Below, one piece after another: positions 39,576 through 39,644 of a stretch of 39,644 nt of DNA. The translations under genes and the position numbers were made by a program. This DNA is from Nocardia sp. SYP-A9097. GTDB lineage: Bacteria > Actinomycetota > Actinomycetes > Mycobacteriales > Mycobacteriaceae. The notes beneath the pieces were generated by a model. The model saw nothing but the letters and a program-made list of their open reading frames with translations, was not told the DNA's origin and searched no databases. Every line of letters starts with the position of its first letter. Position 1 is the stretch's first letter. The DNA lies in assembly GCF_009649815.1 (NCBI RefSeq), contig NZ_WJIC01000046.1, forward strand, positions 1 through 39,644. The letters are read 5' to 3'.

Positions 39576-39644
39576 GTGCGAGCTGCCCCTCTGGTGTTGC
39601 GTGATGGCGATCGGGAGATCTTGGCGGGCTGGATCCGGTCGAGC
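39576..39644 (+). CDS. IS630-family transposase, N-terminal start, cut by window end
   Basis: A GTG start followed by 22 codons reading RAAPLVLRDGDREILAGWIR to the window edge. The pattern P-LVL-D-(D/E)R--L--W-RS is the typical beginning of actinobacterial IS630-type transposases, where a helix-turn-helix follows. The completeness of the gene cannot be judged from this window. Confidence 0.55.
   Translation, partial: MRAAPLVLRDGDREILAGWIRSS

Noticed and set aside
1..39644. CRISPR arrays, tRNA or rRNA genes
   Set aside because: No regularly spaced short repeats and no cloverleaf or rRNA-like sequence were seen. The only regular repeats are the IPT-coding units and the IS21-type ends.

Overview
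The window looks like a mobile-element-rich accessory region of a high-GC actinomycete. Nocardia or a close relative is my best guess, from codon bias, the Mycobacteriales-style NRPS domains and the mix of IS110, IS21, ISL3, IS1380, IS5 and IS630 sequences. The genus is an inference; there is no rRNA or housekeeping gene to confirm it.

The centre (5275-29730, + strand) is one uninterrupted 24.5-kb gene for an 8151-residue, seven-module non-ribosomal peptide synthetase. Its order is C-A-T / C-A-T / C-A-T / C-A-T / C-A-T-E / C-A-T / C-A-T-TE. The first condensation domain resembles the acyl- or aryl-accepting domain of EntF, and the thioesterase also resembles EntF. Every condensation and epimerization HHxxxDG motif and every carrier serine is present. 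The expected product is an N-capped heptapeptide with one D residue at position 5, a predicted Thr at position 7, and probably the same hydrophobic residue at positions 2 and 6. No MbtH-like protein, cap-supplying enzyme, phosphopantetheinyl transferase, transporter or regulator lies in the window, so the gene is either an orphan or depends on genes elsewhere.

Left flank (1-5274). An IS1380 transposase fragment is fused into a truncated Ser/Thr kinase. An intact IS110-type transposase follows, flanked by a 10-bp direct repeat. Next come a SAM methyltransferase and a short minus-strand operon (a 44-residue ORF overlapping a DUF4254-like gene). That operon lies beside two near-identical palindromes set 63 bp apart. 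An ISL3 transposase relic follows, and then about 0.93 kb with no recognisable gene leads into the NRPS.

Right flank (29724-34175). A 24-codon ORF overlaps the NRPS stop codon, and an 18-bp perfect hairpin follows it. Beyond are a frameshifted small gene, an IS5 relic, a small membrane protein and a hypothetical gene. A 539-residue protein with four IPT/TIG repeats and a DUF3494 (ice-binding-like) domain comes next. A truncated cytochrome P450 fused to the tail of an NmrA-like oxidoreductase closes this part.

Right end (34176-39644). IS21-type end repeats in opposite orientations enclose istB, an istA broken by one in-frame amber codon, an IS21-associated small ORF, a FAD oxidoreductase with a shortened C-terminus, and a zinc-finger ORF. 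The window ends inside an IS630-type transposase. Repeated insertion and deletion has broken most neighbours of the NRPS, while the NRPS frame itself is intact over 8151 codons.
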